A DNA stretch of 36,895 nt from Candidatus Rokuibacteriota bacterium (lineage in GTDB: Bacteria; Methylomirabilota; Methylomirabilia; Rokubacteriales; CSP1-6): positions 1 through 36,895 of the forward strand of contig JACPSW010000025.1 of assembly GCA_016193045.1 (NCBI GenBank), read 5' to 3'. Positions 33,527 through 36,895 of this stretch are shown piece by piece (position 1 is the stretch's first letter; each line of letters opens with the position of its first letter). The translations under genes were made by a program, and so were the position numbers. The notes under the pieces were generated by a model, which did no database searches, was not told the DNA's origin, and was given only the letters and a program-made list of their open reading frames with translations.

Positions 33527-33592
33527 ATGGGTATATTATGCCCGTCTCATGGGTATTTTCTACCCGTCTGACGGGTATTTTATACCTGCCTG
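33527..33592. repeat. Three tandem 22-bp A/T-rich units
   Basis: Units at 33527-33548, 33549-33570 and 33571-33592, each of form A(T/C)GGGTATWTT... followed by (T/C)(A/C)CCCGTCT(C/G)-like bases, roughly 70-80% identical. Each can pair internally (GGGTA...TACCC). Their A/T content stands out in this GC-rich window. They lie immediately 3' of the MoaD-like gene. Confidence 0.8.
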
Positions 33593-33598
33593 GGGGGC

Positions 33599-33880
33599 CT
33601 ATCCCCCGCCCGAGACCGCCTGCATGATCGTGATCACGTCGCCCGCCGCCACCGGCCGGTCCAGGCTCCCGAGCCAGCGCGTGCTCTCCTCGTTGTGGAA
33701 GCAGAGGACATGCTGGCGAAACGCGCCGCTCTCGTCGAAGAGGTGGACCTTGAGCGCCGGGTACCGTCGCACCAGCTCGTCCAGCGCCCCGGCGAGCGTC
33801 TCGGCCTCGATGGGAAGCGTCCTGGCCCCGCCGACGATCCCCGCCAGGAGGCTCGGCAACGCCACGGTCACCGGCGGCAT
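33599..33880 (-). CDS. MoaD/ThiS-like beta-grasp sulfur carrier protein
   Basis: 93 aa, MPPVTVALPSLLAGIVGG... ending ITIMQAVSGGG. The beta-grasp length, LAGALDELVRRYPALKVHLFDESG, the DRPVAAGDVITIM block and the terminal Gly-Gly(-Gly) match MoaD/ThiS/SAMP-type ubiquitin-like proteins, which are adenylated and thiocarboxylated at the C-terminal glycine. It starts five bases after the BNR-protein stop. Such a pairing with a BNR-repeat protein recurs in other genomes as far as I recall; no E1-like or molybdopterin synthase gene is nearby. The role is not known. Confidence 0.82.
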   Translation of the reverse strand: MPPVTVALPSLLAGIVGGARTLPIEAETLAGALDELVRRYPALKVHLFDESGAFRQHVLCFHNEESTRWLGSLDRPVAAGDVITIMQAVSGGG

Positions 33881-33885
33881 CACCG

Positions 33886-34941
33886 TTAAACGAGGAACGC
33901 CGCCACGCAGAGGACCCGCGGCAGCGTCACCGGCAGCGCCTGCCAGGTCTCGCCGCCGTCGCGGGAGGCGTAGAGGCCGCCGGCCGTCGTCCCGAAATAG
34001 ACGCCCGCCGGCTCCAGACCATCCACCGCCATCGCGCCGCGGAGCACGAGGGCGTAGGCGTGCTCCTCGGGTAGCCCGCGCCCGAGGGGCTCCCACGAGT
34101 CGCCGCGGTTCAGGCTCCGGTAGACGCGGAGCCGGCCCCCCGGCGGGAAGCGGTACTCGTCGCTCTCCAGCGGCACGGCGAAGAGCGCCTTCGTCTTCGG
34201 ATCGATGACGATCGGGAAGCCGAAGCCCGACGGGAGGCCGTTCTCGGTCCGCTCCCACGAGTCCCCGCCGTCGCGCGTGCGGTACATGCCGCGGTGGTCC
34301 TGGCGGTAGATCGTCCCCGGATCCTCCGGATCCTGGGCGAGGGCGTGGACTCAGTAGCCGACGTCCTTCCTGACCTTGTCCTCGAGCGTCACCCTCACGC
34401 CCTGGTTCCTGAGATGCCAGGTCCGGCCGCCGTCCTCGGTGCGGAAGACGCCGACGGCGGAGATGCCGCACCAGAGACGCCGCGGGTTTCGCCTGTCGGT
34501 GAGGATCGAGTGAGCGCAGAGGCCGCCCGCTCCCGGCACCCAGGCCTCGCGGGTCTCGTGCTCATTGAGGCCGTCCACGGGCTTCCAGCTCTCCCCGCGG
34601 TCCTCGCTCGTGAAGAGCCCCGCCTCGCCCACGCCGGCCAAGAGCGTCGGCCCTTCCGTGTGGACGCGCCAGACCTGGGTGAGCTTCCGCGTGCCGCCCT
34701 CGGGGTAACCGGGGCCGCCGGGTGCCTGGCGCCACGCGGCCAGATCGTCGCTCAGCTGGATCGTCGGGCCATAGACGGGGCTCGCCACCCCGAAGAAGTA
34801 GCGGCCGCCGCGATCGCACGCCGCCGCCGTGACCTTCCAGCCCCTGAAGACGGGCCCCTCGACCCGCCAGCGCGCCCGCGCCTCGTCCCCGCGCACGAGG
34901 AACGCGCCCTTCTCCGTGCCGACGATCAGGAGCACGCCCAT
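33886..34941 (-). CDS. BNR/sialidase-type beta-propeller protein with one in-frame TGA
   Basis: A 352-codon frame read from ATG 34939-34941 (MGVLLIVGTEKGAFLVRGDE). Asp-box (BNR) repeats are plain: SEDRGESWKPVD, TEDGGRTWHL, TRDGGDSWERTENG, SLNRGDSWEPLG and SRDGGETWQALP. The frame is interrupted once, by TGA at 34351-34353, after RKDVGY; it resumes without shift as VHALAQDPEDPGTIYRQ. As I remember the family, this point reads Y/F-C-V-H, so TGA replaces a Cys codon. Either a nonsense mutation, a base error, or selenocysteine. The downstream half keeps intact repeats and normal codon use. Exo-alpha-sialidase is the usual database name, but enzymatic activity is doubtful. Confidence 0.72.
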
Positions 34942-34951
34942 GTCGCCCCGG

Positions 34952-34980
34952 ATGCTAGACGCGCGCCGGGGAGTTGTCAA
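34952..34980 (-). promoter_or_regulatory. Promoter for the BNR-moaD operon, near-leaderless
   Basis: TTGACA (34975-34980), 17-base spacer, TAGCAT (34952-34957) on the minus strand. Ten bases separate the -10 from the ATG at 34941, the same distance as at maoC. The -35 shares bases with the oppositely directed TTGTCA, so the two promoters overlap. Confidence 0.6.
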
Positions 34981-35002
34981 GGAAGGCGGAGCCTGCTAGA
35001 AG
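34974..35002 (+). promoter_or_regulatory. Promoter for the DUF1326-MBL operon
   Basis: TTGTCA (34974-34979), 17-base spacer, TAGAAG (34997-35002), preceded by TGC. AAGGAGG (35013-35019) is the ribosome site for the following ATG. Confidence 0.5.
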
Positions 35003-35025
35003 AGGGGAAGCCAAGGAGGCGCACC

Positions 35026-35238
35026 ATGACCGCGACTGCCGCCGCGACCGCCTGGGAGGTCAAAGGGACGATCACCCTAGCCTGCAACTGCGACTGGGGG
35101 TGCCCCTGCAACTTCAACGCCCGGCCGACCTACGGCCACTGCGAGGGGGAGTGGACCTGGCACGTGCCCCAGTTCGACCACTCGGGCAAGTACGCCGCCG
35201 TCGCCCCCTTCGAGGACAGCGGGCCGCCGGCTCGCTAG
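35026..35238 (+). CDS. Truncated DUF1326 protein
   Basis: 70 aa starting at an ATG with an ideal AAGGAGG seven bases upstream. The N-terminal DUF1326 signature is present: GTITLACNCDWGCPCNFNARPTYGHCEGEWTWHV. Full-length members are near 200 aa; here the sequence breaks off after ~49 residues, continues as an unrelated tail (PQFDHSGKYAAVAPFEDSGPPAR) and ends at a TAG. The missing portion suggests an old internal deletion; a short functional form cannot be excluded. It is followed after four bases by the MBL-fold gene, so it may now serve mainly as a translated leader for that gene. Confidence 0.7.
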   Translation: MTATAAATAWEVKGTITLACNCDWGCPCNFNARPTYGHCEGEWTWHVPQFDHSGKYAAVAPFEDSGPPAR

Positions 35239-35242
35239 CCCC

Positions 35243-36103
35243 ATGGCTCAAATTTTCGTCCTCGGCGCCGGCACCCCCACGCCCACCGCGCACCGCTTCG
35301 GCTCGGCCTTCGCCGTCCAGGTCGGCGGCGAGTACGTGATGTTCGACTGCGGCCCCGCCGCCACCCACAAGCTGGTCAAGGCCGGGATCTTCCCCACCCA
35401 GGTGGACTACCTCTTCTTCACCCACCACCACTTCGATCACGACGTGGACTACCCGTGCTTCCTCCTCTGCCGCTGGGACCAGTCCGTCGGCAAGGAGCAG
35501 ACGCTCCAGGTCTTCGGCCCCACCCTGACCCAGACCCTCACCGAGCGGATCATCGGCGAGCAGGGCGTCTTCGCCCACGACTGGAAGGCGCGCGTGAACC
35601 ATCCGCTCTCCCAGCGCGTCTTCGTCAACCGCGGCGGCACGCTCCCGCGGAAGCCCCCGCACGTGCTCGCGAAGGACGTGGGCCCGGGCCCCGTCCACCG
35701 CGGGCGCGAGTGGGCCGTCAGCGCCGCGCCGGCCGAGCACGTCCAGCCGTATCTCGACTCCCTCGCCTACCGGCTCGACTCGGCCGAGGGGAGCATCGTC
35801 TTCACCGGCGACACCCAGCCCTGCCGGAGCGTCGTGGACCTGGCGCGCGGCGCCGACATGATGCTCTGCATGTGCTGGGACGACCAGGAGCGGATGCAGG
35901 CCAACGGCGAGGCGCCGGGCCAGTGCGGGACGACGGGGGCGGCCCAGATGGCCCAGGAGGCCGGGGTCAAGAAGCTTGTCCTCGTGCACATCGGCCCGCA
36001 CCTCTCCACCCACGGCCCCATGGAGAAGGGCATCGGCGACGTCCGCCGCCTCTACTCCGGCGAGATCATCTTCGCCGACGAGCTGCTGACGCTACGGCTG
36101 TGA
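35243..36103 (+). CDS. MBL-fold metallo-hydrolase (RNase Z-like subgroup)
   Basis: 286 aa. IFVLGAGTPTPTAHRFGSAFAVQVGGEYVMFDCGPAATHKL leads to the metal-binding THHHFDHDVDY (HxHxDH). Later ligands are likely AAPAEHVQPYLDSL, IVFTGDTQPCRSV and VLVHIGPHLS. The order resembles ribonuclease Z / arylsulfatase-type MBL proteins with a substrate-recognition arm of CFLLCRWDQSVGKEQ. The ATG follows the DUF1326 stop by four bases with no clear ribosome site, so translation probably continues by coupling. It converges with the rhodanese gene and their 3' ends overlap by 12 bases. Substrate unknown. Confidence 0.85.
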   Translation: MAQIFVLGAGTPTPTAHRFGSAFAVQVGGEYVMFDCGPAATHKLVKAGIFPTQVDYLFFTHHHFDHDVDYPCFLLCRWDQSVGKEQTLQVFGPTLTQTLTERIIGEQGVFAHDWKARVNHPLSQRVFVNRGGTLPRKPPHVLAKDVGPGPVHRGREWAVSAAPAEHVQPYLDSLAYRLDSAEGSIVFTGDTQPCRSVVDLARGADMMLCMCWDDQERMQANGEAPGQCGTTGAAQMAQEAGVKKLVLVHIGPHLSTHGPMEKGIGDVRRLYSGEIIFADELLTLRL

Positions 36104-36895
36104 GATCTTCCAGGCGGCGAACCCGCCGACCAGGTCCATGATGCGCGCGTGTCCGGCCTGCTCCAGGAGGCTCGCCGCCGTGGACGATCTCAAGCCCGTC
36201 TGGCAGTAGACGACGACCGGCTGCCCGGAAGGAACGTCGGCGATCCGCTGGCGAAGCTGGTGCAGTGGCACGTTGCGGCTGCCCGGAATCGCCCCCTGCT
36301 GCCACTCTCCCTCAAACCGCACGTCCACGAGTGGCACGGGCCCGGCGTCGAGCATCTCGCGAAGCGTCGCGCTCGTGAGCCGTTCGGTGCGGCGCACGAG
36401 GTCGGGGCGATCCTTGGCGGCCTCGATGCCCCCGTCGAGGAAGCCGAGCACGTTGTCGAAGCCGATCCGCCCCAGGCGCATGGCCGCCTGCCCCTCCGTC
36501 CCGCGCGCGGCCGCGATGACGATCGGCTGGTCGTGAGCCAGCAGGGTCCCCGCCCACGTGGCGAAGCGCCCACCCAGGCCGATGTTGGTGCTGGCGGCGA
36601 GGTGTCCGGCGGCATAGTCGGCGGGCTCCCTGACGTCCAGGAGCTGGCCGCCCCTCCGCTGAACCGCGAGGACCTCGTCGAGGGGCAGCGGCCGGACCTC
36701 CCGGGAGAGGGCCTGCTCCAGCGTCGGGCGCACGCGGCGGTTCATCGCCGCGTCGTAGCTGAAGTACGCGGGCGCCTCCGGCTGATCGCCCCCGACGAGC
36801 CGGATGAAGGCCTCCCGGCTCATCGGCTGAAGCGCGTAGTTGTACCGGCGTTGCGCGCCGATCGTCGAGACGGTGTCCGAGCTCAGGTTCTTGCC
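36092..36895 (-). CDS. MBL-fold/rhodanese fusion protein, rhodanese part (N-terminus beyond the right edge)
   Basis: 267 codons, open to the window end. The first ~25 residues, GKNLSSDTVSTIGAQRRYNYALQP, are the tail of an ETHE1-type MBL domain, so the real start lies outside. Two rhodanese domains follow. The first (LAVQRRGGQLLDVREPADYAAGHLAAS) has AAARGTE where the catalytic Cys should be and is probably inactive. The second (GPVPLVDVRFEGEW) keeps VVYCQTGLRSSTAASLL with its active cysteine. Such fusions are persulfide dioxygenases coupled to sulfur transfer in sulfide detoxification. An inner ATG (MSREAF) is not the start. Confidence 0.85.
   Translation of the reverse strand, partial: GKNLSSDTVSTIGAQRRYNYALQPMSREAFIRLVGGDQPEAPAYFSYDAAMNRRVRPTLEQALSREVRPLPLDEVLAVQRRGGQLLDVREPADYAAGHLAASTNIGLGGRFATWAGTLLAHDQPIVIAAARGTEGQAAMRLGRIGFDNVLGFLDGGIEAAKDRPDLVRRTERLTSATLREMLDAGPVPLVDVRFEGEWQQGAIPGSRNVPLHQLRQRIADVPSGQPVVVYCQTGLRSSTAASLLEQAGHARIMDLVGGFAAWKISQP

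Noticed and set aside
33527..33592. CRISPR-like array from the 22-bp units
   Set aside because: Tandem without spacers, only three diverged units, no cas genes.
34374..35025. Plus-strand continuation of the DUF1326 frame upstream of 35026
   Set aside because: It is antisense to the BNR gene; the ATG at 35026 has a perfect ribosome site and a promoter just upstream.

Overview
The window is a high-GC, tightly packed bacterial segment of an apparently uncultured soil- or groundwater-type organism. The mix of a clustered TCA operon, a four-subunit ferredoxin-linked 2-oxoacid oxidoreductase, acyl-CoA ligases, BKACE, AcnX and LLM-type oxidoreductases looks like Candidatus Rokubacteria / Methylomirabilota. 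That placement is inference from gene content and style, not from a marker gene. No rRNA, tRNA, CRISPR array or transposase gene was found.

Layout. (1) 1-3434, minus strand: a CoxE-like VWA protein cut by the left edge, a BKACE enzyme, an IclR regulator with a palindromic operator at its start, and a TauE/SafE exporter. (2) 3447-8885, minus: a FCD-type GntR regulator with its own promoter and operator, followed by overlapping korD-korA-korB-korC and an acyl-CoA synthetase. (3) 8923-15659, minus: secreted-looking AlgH/YqgE protein, a complete NitT/TauT-type ABC importer, a benzoate-CoA-ligase-like enzyme, a gentisate-dioxygenase-like bicupin and an LLM-class oxidoreductase, which together look like aromatic-acid uptake and breakdown. 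(4) 15656-27906, minus: a TCA array, transcribed as acn, icd, mdh, fumA, fumB, sdhC, sdhA, sdhB, sucC, sucD, ndk. No citrate synthase is present. From mdh to sucD the gene order follows the reductive direction oxaloacetate to succinyl-CoA. (5) 27996-32161: an orphan second SdhB-like iron-sulfur protein, a MaoC dehydratase, a divergent MFS transporter, and two-subunit aconitase X. (6) 32162-36895: a DUF3332 lipoprotein on the plus strand, a 583-bp repeat-rich gap between convergent genes, a MoaD/ThiS-like protein, a BNR-repeat protein interrupted by one in-frame TGA, a truncated DUF1326 gene, an MBL-fold hydrolase, and the rhodanese end of an MBL-rhodanese protein cut by the right edge.

Most minus-strand neighbours overlap by 1-25 bp or are separated by a few bases, so they are probably cotranscribed and often translationally coupled. 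The few larger gaps are nearly all filled by small non-coding repeats of at least five kinds: nested C/G-rich hairpins (4 copies), a 29-bp repeat beginning GGGGTCAGGC (4 copies), a triple GGTGTC-N-GACACC array, two related MITE-like elements flanking fumA, and a ~325-bp imperfect palindrome beside three tandem 22-bp units. The points most worth a second look are the in-frame TGA at 34351-34353 (at what I recall as a cysteine position, so a candidate selenocysteine codon), the 29-bp repeat that supplies one gene's stop and the next gene's start codon, and the MITE-like elements inside the TCA operon.
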